Part shown: in pieces, positions 40,111 through 48,664 of the stretch | Layout of the letters: each line of letters opens with the position of its first letter | Position numbering within the stretch: position 1 is the first letter of the stretch | DNA from: Streptomyces tanashiensis | Lineage (GTDB): Bacteria; Actinomycetota; Actinomycetes; Streptomycetales; Streptomycetaceae | Assembly: GCF_014648895.1 (NCBI RefSeq) | Contig: NZ_BMRZ01000010.1 | Location: forward strand, 221,780 to 285,779 | Direction: 5' to 3' | DNA length: 64,000 nt | Program-made: the position numbers and the translations under genes | The notes under the pieces: model-generated | Told to the model about the DNA's origin: nothing | Seen by the model: only the letters and a program-made list of their open reading frames with translations | Database searches by the model: none

Positions 40111-43100
40111 ATGGTCAGGTCCGCGCTCGACTCGTTCTCCCCCGCGACCCGTGGTTGGTTCACCGGGGCCTTCACCGCGCCCACGGCGGCGCAGGAGGGC
40201 GCCTGGAAGGCCATCGGCGCGGGCTCCGACGTGCTCGTCGTCGCGCCGACCGGCTCGGGCAAGACCCTGGCGGCCTTCCTCGCCTCCCTGGACCGGCTCG
40301 CGTCCTCTCCGCCGCCCGCCGAGGCGAAGAAGCGCTGCCGCGTGCTGTACGTGTCGCCGCTGAAGGCCCTCGCCGTGGACGTCGAGCGGAACCTGCGCTC
40401 GCCGCTGACCGGCATCCGGCAGGAGTCGGTGCGGCTCGGCCTGCCCGAGCCGGACGTCCGGGTCGGGATCCGGTCCGGGGACACCCCGCCGGCCGAGCGC
40501 CGGGCGCTCGCGACGCGGCCGCCGGACATCCTGATCACCACCCCCGAGTCCCTGTTCCTGATGCTGACCTCCGCCACGCGCGAGGCCCTGTCGGGCGTGG
40601 AGACGGTCATCCTGGACGAGGTGCACGCGGTCGCGGGCACGAAGCGGGGCGCGCACCTGGCGCTCTCCCTGGAGCGGCTCGACGAGCTGCTGCCCCGCCC
40701 GGCGCGCCGGATCGGCCTGTCGGCCACGGTCCGCCCGGTCGACGAGGTGGCCCGCTATCTCTCCCCGGGTCGGGCCGTGGAGATCGTGCAGCCGCCGTCG
40801 GGCAAGGAGTTCGACCTCTCCGTCGTCGTCCCCGTCGAGGACATGGGCGAGCTGGGCGGCTCCCCCGCGTCCGAGGGCAAGGACGGCGGGGACAAGCCGT
40901 CGATCTGGCCGCACGTCGAGGAGCGGATCGCCGACCTCGTCCAGTCCCACCGCTCCACGATCGTCTTCGCGAACTCGCGGCGGCTCGCCGAGCGCCTGTG
41001 CAACCGGCTCAACGAGATCGCGTACGAGCGGGCCACCGGCGAGCCGCTCCCCGAGGGGGCTCCCCCGGCCCAGGTCATGGCCCAGTCCGGGGCGGCTCAG
41101 GGCGCCCCGCCGCTCCTCGCCCGGGCCCACCACGGTTCGGTGTCGAAGGAGCAGCGCGCCCAGGTGGAGGAGGACCTGAAGGCGGGCCGGCTGCCCGCCG
41201 TGGTGGCCACCTCCAGCCTGGAGCTGGGCATCGACATGGGCGCGGTCGACCTGGTCGTCCAGGTCGAGTCGCCGCCCTCGGTGGCCTCCGGCCTCCAGCG
41301 CGTGGGCCGCGCGGGCCACCAGGTGGGAGCGGTCTCCACGGGCGTGGTCTTCCCCAAGTACCGGGGTGACCTCGTCCAGGCGGCGGTCGTCACCGAGCGG
41401 ATGCGTTCCGGTGCGATCGAGTCCATGCGGATCCCGGCGAACCCGCTGGACGTCCTCGCTCAGCAGCTGGTCGCGATGGTCGCGCTCGACACCTGGCAGG
41501 TGGACGACCTGCTCGCGGTGGTGCGCCGCGCGGCCCCGTTCTCGTCACTGCCGGAGTCGGCGTTCACCGGCGTACTGGACATGCTGGCCGGCCGCTATCC
41601 GTCGGACGCCTTCGCCGAGCTGCGCCCGCGCGTGGTCTGGGACCGGGTCGCCGGGACGGTGACGGGACGGCCGGGTGCGCAGCGGCTCGCCGTCACCTCG
41701 GGCGGCACGATCCCCGACCGCGGTCTGTTCGGAGTCTTCCTCGCGGGCTCGGACCCCAAGAAGGGCGGGGGCCGGGTCGGCGAGCTCGACGAGGAGATGG
41801 TGTACGAGTCGCGGGTCGGCGACGTCTTCACGCTCGGCACCACCTCCTGGCGCATCGAGGACATCACCCGGGACCGCGTGCTCGTCTCCCCCGCGCCCGG
41901 CGTGCCCGGCCGGCTGCCGTTCTGGAAGGGCGACCAGCTGGGCCGCCCGCTCGAACTGGGACGGGCGGTGGGCGCGTTCCTGCGCGAGGTCGGCGCCCTC
42001 GGCGACGAGGACGCGCGCCTGCGGCTGCTCGCCGCGGGCCTGGACGCCTGGGCCGCGGAGAACGTCCTCGCGTACCTCAAGGAGCAGCGCGAGGCCTGCG
42101 GGCACGTGCCGGACGACCGGACGATCCTGGTCGAGCGGTTCCGCGACGAGCTCGGGGACTGGCGGGTCGTCATCCACTCGCCGTTCGGCGCGCAGGTGCA
42201 CGCCCCGTGGGCGCTGGCGCTCGGCGCGCGGCTCGCCGAGCGGTACGGCATGGACGCGCAGGTGATGCACGCGGACGACGGCATCGTGCTGCGCCTGCCG
42301 GACGCCGACCTGATGGGCCTGGACATGGGCCTGGACCTCCTCGACCACGAGCCGGTCGACCCGGGCCGGCACCTGGACACGGCGTACGACGCGGACCAGG
42401 CGCCCGTCGGCGCGGCCGACGCCCTCTTCGACAAGGGCGAGATCGGGCAGATCGTCACCGACCAGGTGGGCGGCTCCGCGTTGTTCGCCTCCCGCTTCCG
42501 CGAGTGCGCCGCCCGCGCCCTGCTGCTGCCCAAGCGCAATCCCGGCAAGCGCACCCCGCTGTGGCAGCAGCGGCAGCGCGCGGCCCAGCTCCTCCAGGTG
42601 GCGAGCGAGTTCGGCTCGTTCCCGATCGTCCTGGAGGCCGTCCGCGAGTGCCTCCAGGACGTCTTCGACCTCCCCGGCCTGACGGAGCTGATGGGGGACA
42701 TCGAGGCCCGCCGGGTCCGGCTCGTCGAGGTCACCACCCCCGAGCCGTCGCCCTTCGCCCGCTCGCTGCTCTTCGGGTACGTGGCGCAGTTCCTGTACGA
42801 GGGCGACTCCCCGCTCGCCGAGCGGCGGGCGGCCGCGCTGTCCCTGGACTCCCGGCTGCTCGCGGAGCTCCTCGGCCAGGCCGAGCTGCGCGAGCTCCTC
42901 GACCCCGAGGTCCTCACGGAGCTGGAGCGGGAGCTCCAGTGGCTGACCGAGGACCGCCGGATCAAGGACGTGGAGGGCGTCGCCGACCTGCTGCGGGTCC
43001 TGGGCCCGCTGACGGACGCGGAGCTGGCCGAGCGCGGCGCCGAGCCGGGCTGGGCGCCCGAGCTGGGGGCGGCCCGCCGCGCGATCCGGGTGCGGATCGG

Positions 43101-44760
43101 CGGCCGGGACCACTGGGCCGCGATCGAGGACGCGGGCCGGCTCCGGGACGCCCTGGGCACGGCCCTGCCGGTCGGCGTGCCCGAGGCCTTCACCGAGCCG
43201 GTCAAGGATCCGCTGGGCGACCTGCTCGCGCGCTTCTCCCGCACGCACGGCCCGTTCACCTCCTCCCAGGCCGCCGCCCGTTTCGGTCTCGGCGCGGCCG
43301 TCACCGACGGCGCCCTCCAGCGCCTCTCCGCCTCGGGCAGGGTCGTCCAGGGCGAGTTCCACCCCTCCGGCATCGGCCAGGAGTGGTGCGACGCGACGGT
43401 CCTGCGCCGGCTGCGGCGCCGTTCCCTGGCGGCCCTGCGCCACGAGCTGGAGCCGGTGCCGCCGGCGGCCCTTGCCACCTTCCTGCCGCAGTGGCAGCAC
43501 CTGGGAAGCAGCAGCCTGCGCGGCATCGACGGCCTCGCGCGCGCGATCGAGCAGCTCCAGGGCGCACCGGTCCCGGCCTCGGCCCTGGAGAAGCTGATCC
43601 TGCCGTCCCGGGTCCGCGACTACTCCCCGGCGCTCCTGGACGAGCTGACGACCACCGGCGAGGTCGTCTGGGCGGGTGCGGGTTCGCTGCCCGGCAAGGA
43701 CGGCTGGGTCTCGCTCTATCTGGCGGACGCGGCCCCCCTGCTGCTCCCGCCCCCGCACCCCCTGGAACTGTCCGCGCTGCACGAGTCCGTCCTCACGGTC
43801 CTCTCCGGCGGGTACGGCCTGTTCTTCCGGCAGATCGCCGACCAGATCCGGGCCACCACCCACCCGGACGCCACCGACCCGCAGCTCGCCGACGCCCTCT
43901 GGGACCTGGCCTGGTCGGGCCGGCTCACCAACGACACCCTGGCCCCGCTGCGCGCGCTCCTCGGTTCGGGCCGCACGGCGGGCTCCACCGCCCACCGCGC
44001 GCGGCGCACGGTCCCGCGCGGCCGGTACGGCACGCTGACGGCGTCGGCCCGCCCGGTGTCCCGCACGGGCCCGCCGACGGTGTCCGGCCGCTGGTCCCTC
44101 CTCCCGCCCCCCGAACCGGAGCCGACGCACCGGGCGCACGCCCTGGCCCGCACCCTCCTGGACCGGCACGGGGTGGTCACCCGGGGCGCGGTGGCCGCCG
44201 AGGGCGTGGAGGGCGGTTTCTCGGCCACGTACCGGATCCTGGCCGCCTTCGAGGACAGTGGGCAGGCCCGGCGCGGGTACGTGGTGGAGGGGCTCGGCGC
44301 GGCCCAGTTCGCGATGGACGGGGCGGTGGACCGGCTGCGGGCGGCGGCGACGGCCCGCGATCGCGGCGCCGAGGCCGCCGCCGGCCCCCGCGCCGTCGTC
44401 CTCGCCGCCGCCGACCCCGCGAACGCCTACGGCGCGGCCCTGCCCTGGCCGGAACCGCCGACGGGCGCCGGGCACAAGCCGGGCCGCAAGGCGGGCGCGA
44501 TGGTGGTCCTGGTCGACGGCGAGCTCACGCTCTACATGGAGCGCGGCGGCAAGACGCTCCTCTCCTGGCCGACGGACCCGGACGATCCGGCGCTGAGAGC
44601 GGCGGCGGAGGAGCTGGCGGCGTCGGCCAAGGCGGGCGCGCTGGGCACGGTCACGGTGGAACGGATCAACGGCGCCACGTCCCTGACGTCCCCCCTGTCC
44701 CGCCCCCTGGAAGCCTCCGGCTTCCTGGCCACCCCCCGAGGCCTCCGCCTGCGGCCCTAG
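40111..44760 (+). CDS. lhr: Lhr, large superfamily 2 DNA helicase
   Basis: 1549 residues. Walker A APTGSGKTLAAFL near residue 47, motif Ia YVSPLKALAVDVERN, DEVH box (VILDEVHAVAGTKRG) near 168, motif III LSATVRP, motif IV FANSRR, motif VI LQRVGRAGH. The first 850 residues are the helicase, winged-helix and beta-barrel core (Lhr-core); the rest is the C-terminal extension typical of long bacterial Lhr. It translocates 3' to 5' and unwinds RNA:DNA hybrids in mycobacteria. The ATG at 40111 follows a G-rich site; an in-frame ATG three codons earlier is possible. Its stop codon lies inside a CTAG bordering the inverted-repeat element. nei follows, as in Mycobacterium tuberculosis (Rv3296-Rv3297). 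Confidence 0.95.
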   Translation: MVRSALDSFSPATRGWFTGAFTAPTAAQEGAWKAIGAGSDVLVVAPTGSGKTLAAFLASLDRLASSPPPAEAKKRCRVLYVSPLKALAVDVERNLRSPLTGIRQESVRLGLPEPDVRVGIRSGDTPPAERRALATRPPDILITTPESLFLMLTSATREALSGVETVILDEVHAVAGTKRGAHLALSLERLDELLPRPARRIGLSATVRPVDEVARYLSPGRAVEIVQPPSGKEFDLSVVVPVEDMGELGGSPASEGKDGGDKPSIWPHVEERIADLVQSHRSTIVFANSRRLAERLCNRLNEIAYERATGEPLPEGAPPAQVMAQSGAAQGAPPLLARAHHGSVSKEQRAQVEEDLKAGRLPAVVATSSLELGIDMGAVDLVVQVESPPSVASGLQRVGRAGHQVGAVSTGVVFPKYRGDLVQAAVVTERMRSGAIESMRIPANPLDVLAQQLVAMVALDTWQVDDLLAVVRRAAPFSSLPESAFTGVLDMLAGRYPSDAFAELRPRVVWDRVAGTVTGRPGAQRLAVTSGGTIPDRGLFGVFLAGSDPKKGGGRVGELDEEMVYESRVGDVFTLGTTSWRIEDITRDRVLVSPAPGVPGRLPFWKGDQLGRPLELGRAVGAFLREVGALGDEDARLRLLAAGLDAWAAENVLAYLKEQREACGHVPDDRTILVERFRDELGDWRVVIHSPFGAQVHAPWALALGARLAERYGMDAQVMHADDGIVLRLPDADLMGLDMGLDLLDHEPVDPGRHLDTAYDADQAPVGAADALFDKGEIGQIVTDQVGGSALFASRFRECAARALLLPKRNPGKRTPLWQQRQRAAQLLQVASEFGSFPIVLEAVRECLQDVFDLPGLTELMGDIEARRVRLVEVTTPEPSPFARSLLFGYVAQFLYEGDSPLAERRAAALSLDSRLLAELLGQAELRELLDPEVLTELERELQWLTEDRRIKDVEGVADLLRVLGPLTDAELAERGAEPGWAPELGAARRAIRVRIGGRDHWAAIEDAGRLRDALGTALPVGVPEAFTEPVKDPLGDLLARFSRTHGPFTSSQAAARFGLGAAVTDGALQRLSASGRVVQGEFHPSGIGQEWCDATVLRRLRRRSLAALRHELEPVPPAALATFLPQWQHLGSSSLRGIDGLARAIEQLQGAPVPASALEKLILPSRVRDYSPALLDELTTTGEVVWAGAGSLPGKDGWVSLYLADAAPLLLPPPHPLELSALHESVLTVLSGGYGLFFRQIADQIRATTHPDATDPQLADALWDLAWSGRLTNDTLAPLRALLGSGRTAGSTAHRARRTVPRGRYGTLTASARPVSRTGPPTVSGRWSLLPPPEPEPTHRAHALARTLLDRHGVVTRGAVAAEGVEGGFSATYRILAAFEDSGQARRGYVVEGLGAAQFAMDGAVDRLRAAATARDRGAEAAAGPRAVVLAAADPANAYGAALPWPEPPTGAGHKPGRKAGAMVVLVDGELTLYMERGGKTLLSWPTDPDDPALRAAAEELAASAKAGALGTVTVERINGATSLTSPLSRPLEASGFLATPRGLRLRP

Positions 44761-44818
44761 GAGGTGTCTTGTCGATCAGGCCGGGCTCGCGGCGCCTGGC
44801 CTGATCGACGGGACACCC
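44761..44818. mobile_element. 58-bp inverted-repeat element flanked by CTAG (MITE-like) or lhr terminator
   Basis: The left arm GGTGTCTTGTCGATCAGGCC and right arm GGCCTGATCGACGGGACACC are complementary except for two T:G positions that still pair in RNA. Exactly outside stand CTAG (44757-44760) and CTAG (44819-44822). IS5-group elements duplicate 4-bp CTAR-like targets, so this could be a tiny non-autonomous element inserted at the lhr stop codon, which the duplication preserves. As RNA it is a 20-bp hairpin that can terminate lhr. Confidence 0.5.
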
Positions 44819-44862
44819 CTAGAGCACCCGCGTGCGGGGTCCGGGCCCCGCACAATGGACCC

Positions 44863-45675
44863 GTGCCCGAAGGAGACACCGTCTGGCAGACCGCCCATCG
44901 TCTGCACACCGCACTCGCCGGTCAGGTCCTCACCCGCGCGGACCTCCGCGTGCCCCGCTTCGCGACCGCCGACCTCACCGGCCGCACGCTCCTCGACGTC
45001 ACCCCGCGCGGCAAGCACCTGCTCGCCCGGATCGAGGGCGGGCTCACCCTCCACTCGCATCTGCGGATGGACGGAGCCTGGCGGGTGTACGCCACCGGGG
45101 AGCGTCCGCGCGGCGGCCCCGAGCACCAGATCCGGGCGATCCTCGGGAACGCCGAGTCCACCGCGTACGGCTACCGTCTCCCCGTCCTGGAGCTCATCCG
45201 TACCGCCGAGGAGTCCCACGCGGTGGGACATCTGGGCCCGGACCTGCTCGGCCCCGACTGGGATCCCGAGGAGGCCGTACGGCGGCTCGTCGCCGATCCC
45301 GCGCGCCCCCTCGGCGAGGCCCTCCTCGACCAGCGCAACCTGGCCGGCATCGGCAATGTGTACAAGTCGGAGCTGGCCTTCCTCGCCGCCGTCACCCCCT
45401 GGCTCCCGGTCGGCGAGCTCGCCCAGGAGGTCCCTGCCCGCCTGGTCGCCACCGCCCACCGCCTGCTGGACGCGAACAAAGACCGTCCCGACCGGCGCAC
45501 CACGACCACGCGCCGCCCGGGCACCCCGCTCCACGTCTACGGCCGGGAGGGCCGTCCCTGCCTCCGCTGCGGGACCGCGATCCGCAGGGCGGAGCTCGCC
45601 GACCGCGTCACGTACTGGTGCCCGGGCTGCCAACGGGGCCTGGACGGAGAAGACGGAAACTCCCACGACAATTGA
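44863..45675 (+). CDS. nei: Nei/Fpg-family DNA glycosylase (Nei2)
   Basis: 270 residues, GTG start. The N-terminus PEGDTVWQTAHRLHTAL has the catalytic Pro2-Glu3 of the family. The H2TH region contains LLDQRNLAGIGNVYKSELAF with GIGN(V/I)YK near residue 160. The C-terminal zinc finger is CLRCGT...CPGC. It removes oxidised pyrimidines and cuts the AP site. Usual partner position after lhr. The extended frame up to 44764 reads through the inverted-repeat element and is rejected. Confidence 0.93.
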   Translation: MPEGDTVWQTAHRLHTALAGQVLTRADLRVPRFATADLTGRTLLDVTPRGKHLLARIEGGLTLHSHLRMDGAWRVYATGERPRGGPEHQIRAILGNAESTAYGYRLPVLELIRTAEESHAVGHLGPDLLGPDWDPEEAVRRLVADPARPLGEALLDQRNLAGIGNVYKSELAFLAAVTPWLPVGELAQEVPARLVATAHRLLDANKDRPDRRTTTTRRPGTPLHVYGREGRPCLRCGTAIRRAELADRVTYWCPGCQRGLDGEDGNSHDN

Positions 45676-45707
45676 CGACCCGTCAGATCCAGTCGTACGG
45701 TCCGGAC

Positions 45708-46481
45708 ATGACGACCACGACTCTTCCGGCGTACGACCTGACCGGCCGCACCGCGTTCGTCACCGGCGCCGCGAGCGGCATCGGCCGCGCCACCGCGGCG
45801 CTCCTGGCCCGGGCCGGTGCCACCGTCCACTGCGCCGACCGCGACGAGGACGGCCTGAAGGAGACCGCGGCCCTCGTCGCCCGACAGGGCGGCACCGCGC
45901 ACACCCACGCCCTGGACGTCACCGACCGGCTCGCGCTGGCCGCGGCCGTCAGCGCCGCCGGCCCGCTCCACGTCATGGCCGCCATCGCCGGGATCATGCA
46001 CACGAGCACGGTTCTGGAGACCCGGGACGAGGACCTCGACCGCGTCCTCGCCGTCAACTTCAAGGGCGTCCTGTACGCGTGCCAGGAAGCGGCCCGCTCG
46101 ATGATCGCCTCCGGCGTGCCCGGTTCGATCGTGACGATGGCCTCGGGCGCGATGGACACCGCGAGCCCGGGCCTGCTCTGCTACAGCGTCACCAAGGCGG
46201 CCGTCGTCCAGCTGACGAAGACGCTGGCGACGGAGGCGGGCCCGCACGGCATCCGGGTCAACGCGATCGCCCCGGGCTGGATCCGCACCCCGATGACGGA
46301 CCGGCACGAGCCGGCCGCACAGCAGCAGGCCGAGGCGGCGATGGTCCGTCACTCGCCGCTGGGCCGGGTCGGCGAGGCCGAGGACATCGCGCACGCGGTC
46401 CTGCACCTGGCCTCCGACGCCTCCGCGTTCACGACCGGCCAGATCCTCCGCCCCAACGGCGGCGTCGCGATGCCCTGGTGA
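45708..46481 (+). CDS. Short-chain dehydrogenase/reductase
   Basis: 257 residues. TAFVTGAASGIGRATAALLA (TGxxxGIG cofactor loop), DVTDRLALAAAV, AAIAGIM in the NNAG position, SIVTMASG with catalytic Ser, and YSVTKAAV with Tyr-x3-Lys near 160. The C-terminal GWIRTPMTDR and FTTGQILRPNGGVAM are of classical SDR type. NAD(P)-dependent oxidoreductase; substrate unknown. The last 50 bp overlap an opposite-strand membrane protein gene. Confidence 0.93.
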   Translation: MTTTTLPAYDLTGRTAFVTGAASGIGRATAALLARAGATVHCADRDEDGLKETAALVARQGGTAHTHALDVTDRLALAAAVSAAGPLHVMAAIAGIMHTSTVLETRDEDLDRVLAVNFKGVLYACQEAARSMIASGVPGSIVTMASGAMDTASPGLLCYSVTKAAVVQLTKTLATEAGPHGIRVNAIAPGWIRTPMTDRHEPAAQQQAEAAMVRHSPLGRVGEAEDIAHAVLHLASDASAFTTGQILRPNGGVAMPW

Positions 46482-46755
46482 CCCTTCGGGCGACCTCCCC
46501 CGGAAGCCCCGACGCGACGACCAGCGCTCCCGGCCGTCCGGAGGCCGGGACCGCGCCCCGCCGCCGCGACGAAGCCGCCACATGCACCGGCAGCAGGCTC
46601 AAGCCCCAGCCGCCCGCGGCCACCGCTCCCTCGACCGGCCCGGTCTCCGCCGGCACGAGGAGCAGGCGCAGCACCGCCCACCACCAGAGCCCTCCGGCGG
46701 CGAGGCCGCACACGAGCAGCGCGAGCGTCACCAGCGGAACCCGTCGCCGTACCAT
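46429..46755 (-). CDS. Small membrane protein
   Basis: 108 residues. AGGAGG stands 6 nt before the ATG, a strong site. The N-terminus (MVRRRVPLVTLALLVCGLAA) is a basic cap and one helix, followed by a second hydrophobic segment and a basic, Arg-rich tail. The 3' end overlaps the SDR gene on the other strand by 53 bp. Not recognised; positive-inside topology suggests cytoplasmic tail. Confidence 0.55.
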   Translation of the reverse strand: MVRRRVPLVTLALLVCGLAAGGLWWWAVLRLLLVPAETGPVEGAVAAGGWGLSLLPVHVAASSRRRGAVPASGRPGALVVASGLPGEVARRVTRASRRRRWGGGSGRS

Positions 46756-46922
46756 GGCCGCCTCCTGCGGTCGACGCTAGACCGGCAGGATCACCCTGCG
46801 GGAGGGCGCACCGGAGGCAAACCCGGCGCACACGGCCCAGTCGTACGTCCCTCCCACCATGGCAGCCGCACCGGAACCCGGCATCTCCAGCCGAACGGCC
46901 CGGACCCCCCGGCATGAGAGAA

Positions 46923-46962
46923 GCCCCGGTCAGCGCCCCGTGAACAGGGCACCGACCGGGGC
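46923..46962 (-). terminator. Terminator after clgR
   Basis: GCCCCGGTC (46923-46931) pairs with GACCGGGGC (46954-46962); a smaller stem lies inside. It begins 17 nt past the clgR stop on the minus strand. Confidence 0.7.
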
Positions 46963-46978
46963 CTCGCCCCACTTCGGT

Positions 46979-47362
46979 TCAGGCAGCGACGACGTCCACC
47001 GCTTCCGCGGGCGCCTTGATGGTCACCCGCCCGGTGGGCACACCGGCCACCGACGTCACCGACACCGAATTGAGCATCGGGCGTACCGGCGTCGGCACCG
47101 GTTCGCTCGCCGCTGCCGACTCGGCCAGTTCGGCCAGCGACAGCTCGTCGCTCACTTCGCGCATGAGCTCGGACATCCGTACGTCCAGCGCGTCGCAGAT
47201 CGCGGAGAGCAGCTCGGAGGAAGCCTCCTTCTGCCCCCGCTCCACCTCGGAGAGATAGCCGAGCGAGACTCGGGCCGACGAGGAGACTTCGCGCAGAGTA
47301 CGGCCCTGGCGCTGGCGCTGCCGACGCAGCACGTCACCCAGCAGGCGACGGAGCAGAATCAT
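46979..47362 (-). CDS. clgR: ClgR, HTH activator of clp protease genes
   Basis: 127 residues. XRE-type HTH: LGDVLRRQRQRQGRTLREVS then ARVSLGYLSEVERGQKEASS. The ATG at 47362 has GGAGG upstream; the frame continues to 47395 without a site. Position next to cinA and pgsA is the conserved actinobacterial clgR locus. ClgR activates clpP1P2, clpC and lon. The protein ends VDVVAA; a terminal Ala-Ala is known to make Streptomyces ClgR a ClpP substrate, giving feedback control. Confidence 0.92.
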   Translation of the reverse strand: MILLRRLLGDVLRRQRQRQGRTLREVSSSARVSLGYLSEVERGQKEASSELLSAICDALDVRMSELMREVSDELSLAELAESAAASEPVPTPVRPMLNSVSVTSVAGVPTGRVTIKAPAEAVDVVAA

Positions 47363-47471
47363 CGGTGGCTCCCTCCTCGGACCGCGTAGCCGCATCCTTC
47401 ACGCCCCACCGTACCGCCTCGCGCTGCGGCCGTGCGGGGAGCGATGTCGTGTTCACTCAGGGCTGCAAACA

Positions 47472-47993
47472 TCAATTCCCCCCGTTGTGTTCCGTATCCT
47501 GTGCCCGCGCATTTCCCGAGAGTTCCTCATGGAGCAGCTCCAGCACGCTCCGTACGCTCTCTCTACGGATTTCCGTACGATCGCCGTTCAACCTCAACGA
47601 CACCACTTTCCCGGCGCGGGCGCTCGTCGCCGCCGGTCCGGCGATCGCCACGTAGACGGTCCCGACGGGCTGGCCGTCCTGTGGTGTGGGCCCCGCGACC
47701 CCGGTCGTCGAGACCCCCCAGTCGGCGCCGAGCCGGTCCCGTACACCGGCCGCCATCTGCAGCGCGACCTCGGGATCGACCGCTCCGCGCTCCGCGAGCA
47801 GGGCCCCGTCGACGCCGAGGAGCTCGCGCTTCAGGGCCGTGGCGTACGCCGTGACCGACCCCAGGAAGGAGACCGAGGCGCCGGGCACCCCGGTGAGCTC
47901 GGCGGCCACCAGACCACCCGTGAGCGACTCCGCGGCGGCCAGCGTCTGATCACGCTCCGCGAGCAGCGCCAGCACCCGGGCGGCCTCGGTCAT
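47472..47993 (-). CDS. cinA: CinA C-terminal domain protein (nicotinamide nucleotide deamidase type)
   Basis: 173 residues. AAAESLTGGLVAAELTGVPG near residue 20, FLGSVTAYATALKRELLGV, and VSTTGVAGPTPQDGQPVGTV are the PncC-type motifs; catalytic Ser and Lys are present. It hydrolyses NMN to nicotinate mononucleotide and ammonia. Single-domain, without the N-terminal molybdopterin-binding domain of full CinA. Start overlaps the pgsA stop (ATGA at 47990). Confidence 0.92.
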   Translation of the reverse strand: MTEAARVLALLAERDQTLAAAESLTGGLVAAELTGVPGASVSFLGSVTAYATALKRELLGVDGALLAERGAVDPEVALQMAAGVRDRLGADWGVSTTGVAGPTPQDGQPVGTVYVAIAGPAATSARAGKVVSLRLNGDRTEIRRESVRSVLELLHEELSGNARAQDTEHNGGN

Positions 47994-48664
47994 CGCGTCG
48001 CCGTCTCCGACCGCGCCGCCGCCCGCTCCGCCGCGAGCCCCTGGCGCCGCAGGACGACCGCCTGCCGTACGTAGTCCAGACCGGTGACGACCGTCAGCAC
48101 GACGGCCACCGCCATCACCCAGAAGCGGAGGGTGGCCAGCGGGCCGGTGAGCACGAGGACGTACATGCCCACGGCGGTGCCCTGGGCGAGCGTCTTCATC
48201 TTGCCGCCGCGGCTGGCCGGGATGACCCCGTGCCGGATGACCCAGAACCGCATCAGGGTGACGCCGAGCTCGCGGGCCAGGATGACCGAGGTCACCCACC
48301 AGGGCAGGTCGCCGAGCGCGGACAGCGAGATGAGTCCGGCCGCCATGATCGCCTTGTCGGCGATGGGGTCGGCGATCTTCCCGAAGTCGGTGACCAGGTT
48401 GTACGCACGGGCGAGGTGCCCGTCGAAGACGTCCGTGATCATGGCCACCGCGAACGCCGCCCAGGCCCAGGCCCGCCACACGGGGTCGTGCCCGCCGTCC
48501 TGGAGCAGCAGCACCACGAAGCCCGGCACGAGGACGAGCCGGATCATGGTGAGGATGTTCGCGATGTTCCACAGGCTGGCCTGGTTGACGGCCGCCGTGC
48601 CCAGCTTGCCGCGGGGCGCCGGCCTACCGGTCCCGCCCGTCGCGGATGCCGGGACTCCGGTCAT
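47990..48664 (-). CDS. pgsA: CDP-alcohol phosphatidyltransferase (phosphatidylglycerophosphate synthase)
   Basis: 224 residues. The CDP-alcohol motif is DVFDGHLARAYNLVTDFGKI with ADPIAD, complete D-G-x2-A-R-x8-G-x3-D-x3-D, near residue 70-96. Several helices; inner membrane. The ATG at 48664 overlaps the rimO stop (ATGA) and has GAGGAGGCGG upstream; the frame up to 48688 lies inside rimO. Makes phosphatidylglycerophosphate from CDP-diacylglycerol and glycerol-3-phosphate. Confidence 0.93.
   Translation of the reverse strand: MTGVPASATGGTGRPAPRGKLGTAAVNQASLWNIANILTMIRLVLVPGFVVLLLQDGGHDPVWRAWAWAAFAVAMITDVFDGHLARAYNLVTDFGKIADPIADKAIMAAGLISLSALGDLPWWVTSVILARELGVTLMRFWVIRHGVIPASRGGKMKTLAQGTAVGMYVLVLTGPLATLRFWVMAVAVVLTVVTGLDYVRQAVVLRRQGLAAERAAARSETATR

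Noticed and set aside
44764..44862. In-frame N-terminal extension of nei
   Set aside because: It would read through the inverted-repeat element, and catalysis requires Pro directly after the initiator Met, which is met only at GTG 44863.
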